Below, piece by piece: positions 17,743-26,524 of a DNA stretch of 64,000 nucleotides (position 1 is the stretch's first letter; the number at the start of each line of letters is the position of its first letter). The notes under the pieces were generated by a model. It saw only the letters and a program-made list of their open reading frames with translations. It was not told the DNA's origin and ran no database searches. A program made the translations under genes and the position numbers. This stretch comes from JAADEM01 sp965371855 (GTDB lineage Bacteria; Bacteroidota; Bacteroidia; Bacteroidales; Marinilabiliaceae), in the NCBI GenBank assembly GCA_965371855.1, contig CBDUZZ010000003.1, forward strand, positions 39,782 to 103,781, written 5' to 3'.

Positions 17743-18939
17743 TCAATCATTTAATGTATAAAAATACTCTGTAAACATCTCAATAGTATGTTCCTGCATC
17801 ACTTTTTTTCTTGCATTCTTACCGGCCTTAAAACAATTTTCATCATTACTTAGTAATTCCGTTAGTGCCTTGGCAATGTCCTGTGTGTCAAGTTTTACAA
17901 GGATGCCTTCGTTATCGGTTACAATCTTTCTTGTTTCACCTACATCGCTTGCAATGATGGCATTTTCACAGGCCATAGCTTCAATTAACGCCTGACTTGG
18001 ATAATTTTCTGTTTGTTGGATAGTTATGAAAACCTTTGATTTACGCAGGTGTATTTCAGGTTGTAGAACTTTTTCAGGTAATGAAACATTGGATAATCGA
18101 TGTTTCTGTATGAAGGTTTGAATTTCATTTTCAAATGGACCGGTGCCTAATATGATGAACTTTATTTCGTTGGAATGATTAAAAGTTTTATTGAAAAGTT
18201 TTACGGCCTCCATAAACAACATCGGGTTTTTCAGGGCTACAAGCCTTCCCATAAAAATAACAGCATTCTCTTTTGGATGTTCCGGGAAATAATTTTCATA
18301 ATTAATAAAGCTACATGGCGATACCGAATAGTTTTCAGGAAAATCTTTTGGAGGCATTTGGCTTTTTAACTCATCAATTAGACCGGCAGAAAGAAAGTCT
18401 ACATGATTAGCATCACGGAGTATGCGATATTGGGAATCGAACCGGGAAAGAACTTTTTTATCGAGATACCAAACAAGATTGCTGTTGGCTCCGTAAATGA
18501 GTTTTATATTAAGCATCTTGTACCAAACTCGACCCCAGATACCTCCCTGCCAGATGGTGTAAACATTTGTTATCCGGTTTATTTTTAAAAGATATATCAG
18601 TTGTACAGAAAACAACACCCATTGAATAACTGTTTTCAGTAAGTACTTAAATCTGCCTAACCGGTTGTGGAGTGTTCTACCTGAATTGTTAACGGGGTTT
18701 TTCTTTGATGTACTTTTTTTAATCTTAGTATATGTCTTTTTATCGAAAGGGATAGTGATTAATAAAACCCTGCTTTGAGTATTTAATATCCCTTTTTCAA
18801 TCATTGTGTCATAAAGGGAACGATTAATTATTAACCGAAAGTTCTCCCCTTTACGGTCTATATGGTTGAAGAGAGAAACAAAGCGCTTCTCTGCTCCCCC
18901 GTAATTCCCCGATGTATTTATGACACAAATTGCTTTCAT
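17743..18939 (-). CDS. Family 4-type glycosyltransferase
   Basis: 398 aa GT-B enzyme. The start at 18939 (MKAICVINTSGNYGGAEKR) is preferred over a longer frame to 18984 because it begins with the usual first strand and GGAEKR glycine loop; the 15 extra codons come from repeat sequence. The C-terminal domain has VIFMGRLVALKNP, FIILGTGP and the donor-binding PSQALIEAMACENAIIAS motif. It is followed by the deacetylase after 18 nt. It probably acts in assembly of a surface polysaccharide. Confidence 0.88.
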   Translation of the reverse strand: MKAICVINTSGNYGGAEKRFVSLFNHIDRKGENFRLIINRSLYDTMIEKGILNTQSRVLLITIPFDKKTYTKIKKSTSKKNPVNNSGRTLHNRLGRFKYLLKTVIQWVLFSVQLIYLLKINRITNVYTIWQGGIWGRVWYKMLNIKLIYGANSNLVWYLDKKVLSRFDSQYRILRDANHVDFLSAGLIDELKSQMPPKDFPENYSVSPCSFINYENYFPEHPKENAVIFMGRLVALKNPMLFMEAVKLFNKTFNHSNEIKFIILGTGPFENEIQTFIQKHRLSNVSLPEKVLQPEIHLRKSKVFITIQQTENYPSQALIEAMACENAIIASDVGETRKIVTDNEGILVKLDTQDIAKALTELLSNDENCFKAGKNARKKVMQEHTIEMFTEYFYTLND

Positions 18940-18962
18940 CTGTTTATGGTTTGTTAAATTAC

Positions 18963-19013
18963 TAACACAGAGGCACGGAGCCACAGAGAGCTTCTTATTC
19001 GTGCATTCGCGGC
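18963..19013. repeat. Dispersed intergenic repeats between two glycosyltransferase genes
   Basis: ACACAGAGGCACGGAGCCAC (from 18965), a sequence type widely dispersed in environmental genomes, and ATTCGTGCATTCGCGGC (18997-19013), also seen at 17715-17731. No gene in this stretch. Confidence 0.5.
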
Positions 19014-19068
19014 AATATAATCATCCCGCTTGCGTATCAATAATCCCTTATTGCTTGTCCCTTTTCAC

Positions 19069-20007
19069 TCATTTATAAAAATTTATATTTGCTTTGCCAT
19101 TGTATCCTTTTAACCCGTGAATAATGCCAAGGTAAAAGAAACAGACCAATTTCCTTCCTCCTTTTTTAAGTGCCCATCGTATCCGCAATGGGGAGATAAA
19201 TATCTCATTAACGATAAATCTGCAAAGGCCCCTTTTTAAACCATGTTTCTTAAAATACCGTATTCTGTTTCGGTTTATGTAGTAGTATTCACGCGATAGC
19301 CCTTCTCTGTTTTTTTTCGACCAGTCGTGATAGTGCCACACTTTCGCATCCCTGAGAGCAACCATTTGAATATCTTTTAGCGATGCCCGGTAGCAAAAAT
19401 CCATCTCCTCTCCGTACAAGAAGTTGGACTCATCAAATCCTCCTGTTTGTTCAAAGACTTCTTTTCTCATTACACATGCCGTACCTGTTATATAGTTTAC
19501 TTTTGCTGTTTCAGAAAGGTTAGCTGTATCACTATTCTCTTTGTTATCTAAAGGATGAATATTCCCTTTTTTAAAGTCAGCACTTATTCTGAAATTCTGA
19601 ATAAGATTGGTTCTGCCGCTACTGTTTCCATAAAGAACCATAGGAGCGGATATTCCGGCATCCTGATGTTTGGTTAAAAAATTACTACTAACCGAAAGGC
19701 AGTTGTCATCTAACTCTATATCGGTATTAAGTATGAAAATAGCAGTGGCATTCTCTGAAAATGCCTTTTCTATATTTTGGTTGTGTGCCGCAGCAAACCC
19801 AAGGTTTTGGCTTGAAAGATTAATATAGGCTTCGGGAAGCAATTCTTTTAGGAGTGAAACAGAATTATCGGAACTGTTATTGTCTGTTACATAAATATTG
19901 AACGGTTGGATGGTTTGTTTTTGAATAGACTTTACAAACCGGGGTATATGGGCAGCTTCATTGTGCAGAACCAATGACAGGGCAATATTACTTTTCAGGG
20001 GAGTCAA
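19069..20007 (-). CDS. Family 2 glycosyltransferase (rhamnosyltransferase-like)
   Basis: 312 aa. N-terminal IALSLVLHNEAAHIPRFV, VTDNNSSDNSVSLL, NLGFAAAHNQNIEKAF and IFILNTDIELDD, then the ACVMRKEVFEQTGGFDESNFLYGEEMDFCYR block with the catalytic acidic ED of WbbL/rhamnosyltransferase-like GT2. The start overlaps the end of the polymerase gene by 20 nt, indicating translational coupling. The acceptor and sugar are not deducible. Confidence 0.9.
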   Translation of the reverse strand: MTPLKSNIALSLVLHNEAAHIPRFVKSIQKQTIQPFNIYVTDNNSSDNSVSLLKELLPEAYINLSSQNLGFAAAHNQNIEKAFSENATAIFILNTDIELDDNCLSVSSNFLTKHQDAGISAPMVLYGNSSGRTNLIQNFRISADFKKGNIHPLDNKENSDTANLSETAKVNYITGTACVMRKEVFEQTGGFDESNFLYGEEMDFCYRASLKDIQMVALRDAKVWHYHDWSKKNREGLSREYYYINRNRIRYFKKHGLKRGLCRFIVNEIFISPLRIRWALKKGGRKLVCFFYLGIIHGLKGYNGKANINFYK

Positions 20008-21436
20008 TTTTTTCAGTTTTTATATTTAGTGAGTTTGAGGTTACTCTGTTTTTCTTATCGTTATATTTTTCTCTCATGCGGTAAAATGCAGCCAGCATAA
20101 TTCCGGCAAATAAATTAATGGTAATACGGTCGTAAGTAATCTCTTTGAACAGATAGTTTGGTCGGAATATAAGTGTTTTGAAGAAGAATGCAAAAGAGAT
20201 AAAAACCATTGCTAACTCAAGCCTGTTTTGTTCAAGAAATTCTAACGATATTTTAGGTTTAATAAACAGGTAAAGTCTTCTCATTACTCTTATTATCTGT
20301 ATGTAAAAAATTAAGTATATTAGAATTCCTACAATTCCAAAATATGCAATGTGACCTGTTATCGGCAGGTCTGAAATTTCGTAATCCGATTCATCGTATT
20401 TAAGAGATGAGTATCTGGTGGAAACGGCACCTGCTCCGAAAAAAGGGGCCTGATTAATAATGCTCAAATGTGCCGGCACCTGATTGTCCAGTCTGGCTTC
20501 TGTAATTCCTGATGTATAGGGCTCACCTATAAGAAAAAGGTATATGTCCTTTCCAAGTCGTGCTGAATAGTCAATATATTGGGGGAATGATAATAAGAGA
20601 GCTAATCCAAGTAAAGTGGAAAACATTGCACCTCTTTTAAAAAGAGACATTATGGGGAAATTGAAAAGTTTGTACATCAGAAAAAATACTGTAACAATAT
20701 AGGCAAACAGAGATATGTAAACGCTCTTTGTCAGGGAAATGATAATACTTACAAAAACCAGTGATGCTGCTATGTATAGTAGTTTTTTGTACTTGTAAGG
20801 TATTTTAAGCAGGAAAACAAAAAGAGCAAGAGGGATAGTGTAATCGGCCAATCCTGTGCTAAACAAACTATAGCGCATGATGCCGGAGCCTTTATATCTT
20901 TCGAATTGCATGACCGGAAATATTTCAATTCCTGCCAATAGTTGTATGAAGAATATTGAAAAAACAATTACAGTAGTGAAAACAAGAATATCCACAAATA
21001 ATCCCATATTTCGTTTTGCCATGATGTAAACAGGAATAAGAACGAAAAAACCGAAAACACTCATTCGCCATCTAATCAGGAAGAAACGGATGTAGGTGTT
21101 TAAGTCATTGCCAGGAACAATGTAACCGTATATTATCAGATGGTAGAAAAAGAAAATGAGTTCGGTAACCAAAATGATTTTGAACATTTTATCTTTCCAG
21201 ATACCGGATTTGTCAACTTTGGGAGAGAGGATTGGCAAAAAAGTTAAAGGAAAAATAATGTCTTGATAATAGAGGCCGCCCCAAGTTTCTTTGTCAAAAT
21301 ATACTGTGAAGTAACCACTGGGATCGAGAAGTAGTATTAAAAAAATCCAAAAGAACAGGTCAGGCCACTTGATTATACCCCACAAAAAAAATGCAGCAAT
21401 CAAAATAACTAATATTGCTAAAACGATGCCTGACAT
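19988..21436 (-). CDS. O-antigen polymerase/ligase-like membrane protein
   Basis: 482 aa with about 10-12 hydrophobic helices and a large loop near residues 320-350 (bases about 20380-20470). This layout, the Wzy_C-like loop and the position between Wzx and glycosyltransferases indicate a polysaccharide polymerase or ligase acting on the periplasmic side. Its start codon shares one base with the stop of the flippase gene. Sequence motifs in this family are weak, so ligase versus polymerase is open. Confidence 0.75.
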   Translation of the reverse strand: MSGIVLAILVILIAAFFLWGIIKWPDLFFWIFLILLLDPSGYFTVYFDKETWGGLYYQDIIFPLTFLPILSPKVDKSGIWKDKMFKIILVTELIFFFYHLIIYGYIVPGNDLNTYIRFFLIRWRMSVFGFFVLIPVYIMAKRNMGLFVDILVFTTVIVFSIFFIQLLAGIEIFPVMQFERYKGSGIMRYSLFSTGLADYTIPLALFVFLLKIPYKYKKLLYIAASLVFVSIIISLTKSVYISLFAYIVTVFFLMYKLFNFPIMSLFKRGAMFSTLLGLALLLSFPQYIDYSARLGKDIYLFLIGEPYTSGITEARLDNQVPAHLSIINQAPFFGAGAVSTRYSSLKYDESDYEISDLPITGHIAYFGIVGILIYLIFYIQIIRVMRRLYLFIKPKISLEFLEQNRLELAMVFISFAFFFKTLIFRPNYLFKEITYDRITINLFAGIMLAAFYRMREKYNDKKNRVTSNSLNIKTEKIDSPEK

Positions 21437-22890
21437 TATTTATAAAAAGTTTTAATCAGATTCTTAATTGTTTCAAATTTAATAAATCCCATGAGGTTCA
21501 GTGTAATTATACCTGAAAAAATGATTACTATATATATCCAATAAGAAATATGATAATTAAAATTCTGCATTAATGGAACAATCAATGACAATGCAAATAG
21601 AATGAAATATGCTGCAAATATTTTTACAAAAGGATATGGAACAGGGAAGTGACGGTGTGCTATAATTATTTTAATTATCCAGTAAATAAGGAAAGAGATA
21701 AATGTTGCCAATGCAGCGCCGATAAAGCCATGTTTGGGAATGAAGATGATGTTTAATCCGATATTGATTAATGCTGCAACTGCAGTTATCCATGTAAAAT
21801 GCCATGTCTTACCTGATAGTATGATGCCGGGTCCCATGGTTTGGTAGGACTGGGCAGCAATATGTGCGAAAGTGAGAAAAGGAATGGCTAAAGCACCGGC
21901 AGTATATTCGGGTGTTGTTATCCATGGAATTAAAATGTGACCGAAAACTGATAGCGCAAGTGATAATAATAATGAGGCACCAAAATAGTGTTTAAAGCCG
22001 GCAATCGCTATCTTTTTAGAAACGGGTTTGGCTATATCCTCTTCTTTATAAAAGAAATCGAAAAACAGAACGCTGAAACTCATCTGAACAGCCATATTCA
22101 ACAGTAAAACAGGCTGTGAGAATGTATTCCCGATTGAATATTTGCCTATCTCAGTAAGGTTGCTGAAATGCAGCAGGAAGAAGCGGTCGGAGCTGTCCAT
22201 TAGCCATATTGCAAACCCTGCCCACATAACAGGAAAGCCAAATTTGAACATTTTCATCGCCCAATACCATGAAAACCGGTATTCGTATTTCTTCCGTGAG
22301 AAGAAAAAGAAAATGAACACTATTACGGCAAAACTACTTGTGATACGTGCGATTAGTGAACCTGTTACTCCATAAGACAATATTACTACTAAAGTAATTC
22401 CCAGCAATACATTTGTTAGTGATTTAAGTATTGTACTGTATGTAAATATCCATGGTTTACGGAAATATCTCAGTAGCTTAGTCTGCTCGTCCATTAGCAG
22501 CGAAACAGGAATCAAAAGACTGCTGATTGCAACAGGAATAACATATTCATCGGTTCCGAACAAACCAATGCTTAACTGTTTTGATAAAAGAACCGGGATA
22601 AGTGAGGGGATGAACGTAAGTAACCGTAAAATGAAAAGTGTATACGTTATTCTTCCTTGTTCTTCTTTTCCGGTTTTGAAAAAGTAAAAGCCCGCGGCTG
22701 AATCCAGTCCAACAGAAAAAAATGCAGCACCCAGCATGGTCATAGTCGAAAGAGTTTCAAGCACACCATACTCATCAATGCTTAAAGCACGAGTGTAGAA
22801 AGGCAAAAGAAATATTCCGATGAACTTCTTCAACCCTCTGCCGAGGCCGTAAATAATGGTGTCTTGTGCAAAATCTTTACTAAATGCCAT
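21436..22890 (-). CDS. Polysaccharide flippase (Wzx/MATE-fold)
   Basis: 484 aa with about 14 hydrophobic helices. The N-terminus (AFSKDFAQDTIIYGLGRGLKK followed by a helix and YTRALSIDEYGV) is typical of polysaccharide export proteins that translocate lipid-linked repeat units. First gene of a co-directional operon: flippase, polymerase-like, GT2, GT4, deacetylase. A second, broken flippase is at 34846-36390. Confidence 0.9.
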   Translation of the reverse strand: MAFSKDFAQDTIIYGLGRGLKKFIGIFLLPFYTRALSIDEYGVLETLSTMTMLGAAFFSVGLDSAAGFYFFKTGKEEQGRITYTLFILRLLTFIPSLIPVLLSKQLSIGLFGTDEYVIPVAISSLLIPVSLLMDEQTKLLRYFRKPWIFTYSTILKSLTNVLLGITLVVILSYGVTGSLIARITSSFAVIVFIFFFFSRKKYEYRFSWYWAMKMFKFGFPVMWAGFAIWLMDSSDRFFLLHFSNLTEIGKYSIGNTFSQPVLLLNMAVQMSFSVLFFDFFYKEEDIAKPVSKKIAIAGFKHYFGASLLLSLALSVFGHILIPWITTPEYTAGALAIPFLTFAHIAAQSYQTMGPGIILSGKTWHFTWITAVAALINIGLNIIFIPKHGFIGAALATFISFLIYWIIKIIIAHRHFPVPYPFVKIFAAYFILFALSLIVPLMQNFNYHISYWIYIVIIFSGIITLNLMGFIKFETIKNLIKTFYK

Positions 22891-23088
22891 TTAGAGTTGT
22901 GTTGAGTATGTTCCGCGATGTTGTCTGTGTGTGCAGGAGCAATACTTTTTATCTAAAGTAATATTTATAGTTGGGAGGAGCAAATATCATTAGCAGAGGA
23001 TGGTTTTTCTTTAGAGGTAGATATTTGATTGATTGTTTTTTTAGCCGCGAATACGCTAAAGTTTTATTCGCGCGATAGCTGACAGATT
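22891..23088. other. Intergenic region upstream of the flippase operon
   Basis: No gene seen. The right part holds a short inverted repeat, CGCGAATA (23046-23053) and TATTCGCG (23065-23072), within a copy of the GCCGCGAAT-type repeat related to 18997-19013. Confidence 0.4.
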
Positions 23089-23346
23089 TTATTTACTTTT
23101 CAGGCTTTTTAAATACTCATCAGGAGTCATTATTAAATACCTGATTCTTTAGAATCTTTCTCGTTTCTAGTAATCAGGATATTACAATCCATTTTTAAGG
23201 CGCAATGATATTGTAATGCGTCTTCATAGTTTGTGAATCTTGATGAAAGTCCGTTGTCTATAATTTTATCTGTCAAATCAGAAGTCTCAGAAATCGCTTT
23301 AAATTTTCGAAGTTTCTCTTTAACAACTTCATTATCCTCGAAGCTT
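23089..23346 (-). pseudogene. PIN-domain toxin remnant (C-terminal half, frameshifted)
   Basis: Translation on the minus strand from about 23346 gives a PIN-like C-terminal half: LSSRFTNYEDALQYHCALKM, then DCNILITRNEKDSKESG, matching the pattern (F-x-D/N-x-EDALQ, then I-x-TRN-x-KDF) of VapC/PIN toxins of this phylum. A stop follows after G-I; the next frame restores TPDEYLKSLKSK, the usual PIN tail, so there is a frameshift near 23140. The N-terminal half with the first catalytic Asp is missing. The remnant overlaps the 3' end of the membrane-protein fragment at 23273-23620. Confidence 0.7.
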
Positions 23347-23620
23347 TAATGTCAATTTTGTATACATAATCTAAAAACAATTCTAGTATCAGAAATCCTA
23401 TCATAATTCCTATTTGAACATAATAAATTGTTGGTCTATGAAATTGATTTGCAGTAAATAACAAATATACTAAAGGAATTGCAGTAAAAATCAAGATAAT
23501 ACCGAGCCAGTATTCTACTTTTTGATAACCTAATAGTCTGAAGATGAATATCAGGCTGCACAATGATAATATTATAACAGCTGTAAATGCACCTAAAAAT
23601 TTTACTTTATTTATGTCCAT
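23273..23620 (-). pseudogene. Truncated small membrane protein
   Basis: 115 aa starting MDINKVKFLGAFTAVIIL, with three to four hydrophobic helices (roughly residues 7-28, 36-56, 66-88). The hydrophobic pattern stops at about residue 94 (KIDIKAS); the last 21 residues are an out-of-frame reading of the PIN remnant. A deletion therefore probably fused the two genes near 23340. Family not recognised. Confidence 0.55.
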
Positions 23621-23685
23621 TTTTCTTTCTTTTTAGCACACAACAGCAGTCTCAAATGTATTTTCGGTTATTACTTTTTACATAT

Positions 23686-24807
23686 TTACAAATTAATTGT
23701 ATTGGCAAAATCGACTTTCTCCAATTCCTTTTGAAGAAAACCATATTTATACAAATCTTTGTTCCTATATAAAATTCTTCCAATGATAATATCCTTATGC
23801 GTACTAAACACATTTGCAAAGTGTTGAATGCTTGATAGAATATCAGCACCGGAATTTATTGCCGAAATAATTTCTTCATACTCAGTATCATCAAGAAGCC
23901 ATTGCGCCGCAAATTCATCCGCTTCCTTTTCCTTTTGGTCTTTATTATTGGAATTATTAATTTCTTCCAAAAAGATATTCTTCTTATTACCATGTAGTAA
24001 AATATGGCCTAATTCGTGAAAAAGAGAAAACCAAAACACGTCATATCTTTTCAATCTGTCGGTCATTTGCAAAACAGGTTTATCGTTTAGCCATCGCACA
24101 GTTCCGTGAATTACAGTTTTTGGCAAATTGGATGTGTAAATGACTTTTACTCCGGCCTGGAAACATTTTTCCTGAATTTGTTGTAAATAATCGCCTGGCT
24201 GGTTTGCCATTATGCTTTTTAATTCAGGCAGAATGGATTTTAAAACTACTTTGTTAAAATCAGGTGCATCTATGCTATTGGCTTTTATTTCTCCCATACG
24301 AAATAGTGCAGATAAGGCGTAAGGGTCTTTTGTGTGTTTTAACGAAATCCTAAAAAAAACCGGGGTTTGCTGGTTCATATAAATGTTTTCCCAGGCAGAA
24401 GGTTTTGACACATTAAAAAAATGGAGCAATTCTTCGACTTTTTCTTCGGCTTTTCGTGTGGCTTTAACCAAACCTATTTTTGCCATTTGGGGATATGGAA
24501 ATAGTTTTGCCCAGTCCATCGCTTTTTCTATTTCTGCATTGTGCTTTTCTCTTGCCACAAACTCATTAAAATTAGCCTGTTTTTTAATCCAAAAATTGGC
24601 AGGTATATTAAGTACCTTTTCAAAAAGAACAGCCATTTCGAAAGTAATGGAACTTTTGGCATTTAAAATTTCCGAAATGGTTTTTACTGGTTTTCCGGTT
24701 CTTACAGCAAATTCCTTGGGTGTCATTACTAGTTCTTCCAGTTTTTCCCTTAGGGTTTCTCCCGGGTGAACTGCATAATCAGGTTGGTATGTGTATCTTG
24801 CTATCAT
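23686..24807 (-). CDS. higA: HigA-type antitoxin fused to an ImmA/IrrE metallopeptidase
   Basis: 373 aa. Residues about 13-75 form an XRE/HigA HTH (HPGETLREKLEEL, TPKEFAVRTG, the SEILNAKSSIT turn). Residues about 230-310 hold a zinc peptidase of the ImmA/IrrE type with HELGH at 264-268 and a downstream EADEFAA helix (about 295-301). It starts 12 nt after the stop of the RelE-like toxin gene, in the toxin-first order of HigBA. It presumably neutralises the toxin and represses the operator at 25169-25191. The role of the peptidase domain is unknown. Confidence 0.88.
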   Translation of the reverse strand: MIARYTYQPDYAVHPGETLREKLEELVMTPKEFAVRTGKPVKTISEILNAKSSITFEMAVLFEKVLNIPANFWIKKQANFNEFVAREKHNAEIEKAMDWAKLFPYPQMAKIGLVKATRKAEEKVEELLHFFNVSKPSAWENIYMNQQTPVFFRISLKHTKDPYALSALFRMGEIKANSIDAPDFNKVVLKSILPELKSIMANQPGDYLQQIQEKCFQAGVKVIYTSNLPKTVIHGTVRWLNDKPVLQMTDRLKRYDVFWFSLFHELGHILLHGNKKNIFLEEINNSNNKDQKEKEADEFAAQWLLDDTEYEEIISAINSGADILSSIQHFANVFSTHKDIIIGRILYRNKDLYKYGFLQKELEKVDFANTINL

Positions 24808-24819
24808 CTCTGTAATCTT

Positions 24820-25149
24820 TTAATGGTAATCTGTAACTTCTACTATTTCAACAATGCTTATTTCTGTATAAATCAATGCATCATTTTCATCAGTTGGCAA
24901 AGGCTCGTTGGCAGGTTCGTAAACCAAACGAAAGGGGTGTTCCAAATTGCAGGTAAACTGGCCTTTTCTGTCGCCGATTAAAGGATGATGCCTGCCGGGT
25001 AAAGCCATTAATTCTTTAAGATTATTAACCATTGCCATATCATCGAGCCGCATTTTTAGTTTTTTAGCCGACTTACCGTAAGTCTTATCAATTAATTTAC
25101 TACTGTTCAAAACTTTTGCAAGTTTCTTTGTTTTGTAAAATATTTCCAT
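24820..25149 (-). CDS. higB: HigB/RelE-family mRNA interferase toxin
   Basis: 109 aa. N-terminal MEIFYKTKKLAKVLNS, a KLIDKTYGKSAKKLKMRLDDM segment, LMALPGRHHPLIGDRKGQFTCNL split by the usual HPL-x-GDRKG core, and HPFRLVYEP with the conserved Arg of RelE-fold ribosome-dependent RNases. It forms a toxin-antitoxin pair with the following HigA/ImmA gene. A promoter box at 25152-25159 lies so close to the ATG that the mRNA may be nearly leaderless. Confidence 0.88.
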   Translation of the reverse strand: MEIFYKTKKLAKVLNSSKLIDKTYGKSAKKLKMRLDDMAMVNNLKELMALPGRHHPLIGDRKGQFTCNLEHPFRLVYEPANEPLPTDENDALIYTEISIVEIVEVTDYH

Positions 25150-25151
25150 TG

Positions 25152-25191
25152 CAAAATTACGAATTTAATTATTAACAGCAAGTGTTAATAA
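25152..25191 (-). promoter_or_regulatory. Promoter and operator of higBA
   Basis: On the minus strand, TTG (25179-25181), 19 nt, then TAATTTTG (25152-25159), the phylum -33/-7 pattern. A perfect 9-bp inverted repeat, TTATTAACA (25169-25177) and TGTTAATAA (25183-25191), has its 5-nt centre over the -33 TTG, a fitting site for repression by the HigA HTH. Confidence 0.65.
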
Positions 25192-25255
25192 AAATAAATT
25201 TTGATTTGATTGTTTTTCTTATCCAAGATACACAAAGTGTCATATTGATTACTTT

Positions 25256-26524
25256 TTAAATTACTTTTACCTTTCCTGTTACCACTTCCGAAATAAGCGA
25301 TTGTTTATACTCTTTAAGCAAATCAATTAGTTTTTTTGTTTTTTCTGCTTTGGTAGTTATTCGGGTTGTTTCAGTTTCTATGTATTGAACTATGGCGGTT
25401 TGTTCTTCAAATGAAGAAACTGGTATTGCTAAATTTTTTATCGTATCAACTGCCAAACCTGGTTGGGCTGCTGCAACAGAGTATTGGTTTAAGTTCATTG
25501 TCCTTAATAATTCTCCAAACCAAATTATTTGATATTCAACTTTTGGTGTTGCAACAACTGCGTGTTCTGTTGCCCAAAACTCACCATTTGCGTAATTAAT
25601 ATTGCCACATAAAGCACCTTGTCTGCCAATTAAAACAAAATTTCCATTATGTGTATACTCAGAATAATAACCACGTAAACCATTTCCACCATATACAGGA
25701 AAACTGTCACTCAATTTTATTTGGGAAGAAGTTAAGTTACTACCGCTTCGCAAATCACTTATATACTTCAACTTCTTCACTTCCCAATGTTCAGGGATTT
25801 CGCCCAGCCAGTCAATGCCGCTGTCTTTTAAAGAGACGCAATGCATTGCGTCTTTACTTTTAATACCTTTTGTTACTGCTTGGTTTATTATAGCTGTTTT
25901 CTCGTCTTCGTAGAGTTTGAGTAGTTGCTCTTTTTGTTTTATTAGTTCGTCTATTTCGGCTGTTTTGCGGACGAGATAGTTTGCTATGGCGGTTTGTTCT
26001 GATTGTGAATTAGGATATGCTCATAATAATTGCTTCAAATGTGTTGATCCAAAATTTGGTTGACAAGAGCCAGTTAATAAATTACTTAACTGCTCAGACA
26101 CATATGGATTTTGAATAATCCATTTAATGAATTCTCTTACAACTTTTTTAGTGTAATTCTCATTTAGCCTTATTGTGCTTGTATTAAGAATAACGGTTTC
26201 GTCATTTTTGTATTCAGCAACCTTTCCCCAAGAAGCTCCTGAACTTGCTAAAAGCAAATCACCTTTATTTACTGTAAAATGCTTATACGTATTTTCATAT
26301 TCATTTATAGAAATACACTTTTTGTATTTTGCAAAATCAATATTAGGGGGTACAATGTTTGTAACACAAATCACCTTAATTCCATCTTGTGTAAATTGCC
26401 AATTCCTTAATCCTGGTCCTTCTTGAAAAAACGAAATTCTGTTGAATTTATTAATAGCCCAATGTTCAGGTATTTTATCAATACTTTCAACTCCGCTGTC
26501 TTTGTATTTTTCGTATTTATTCAT
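25256..26524 (-). pseudogene. hsdS: Type I restriction-modification specificity subunit, interrupted by an in-frame TGA
   Basis: A single 422-codon frame runs from the ATG at 26524 to 25256 with one TGA at 26021-26023. The two halves have the tandem HsdS layout: KDSGVESIDKIPEHWAINKF starts target-recognition domain 1, and KDSGIDWLGEIPEHWEVKKL starts domain 2. Each domain ends in a helical conserved region (EQTAIANYLVRKTAEIDELI after the stop, and EQTAIVQYIETETTRI). The TGA cuts the protein just before the first conserved helix, so read-through is needed for a full subunit. ATG starts at 25846 could make a half-subunit. The 5' end overlaps the rhuM stop by one base. Confidence 0.85.

Noticed and set aside
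26021..26023. TGA in hsdS as a recoded sense codon (alternative code or selenocysteine)
   Set aside because: Other genes in the window do not use TGA internally and there is no nearby stem-loop of the required form that I can see; a simple nonsense mutation or read error is more likely.
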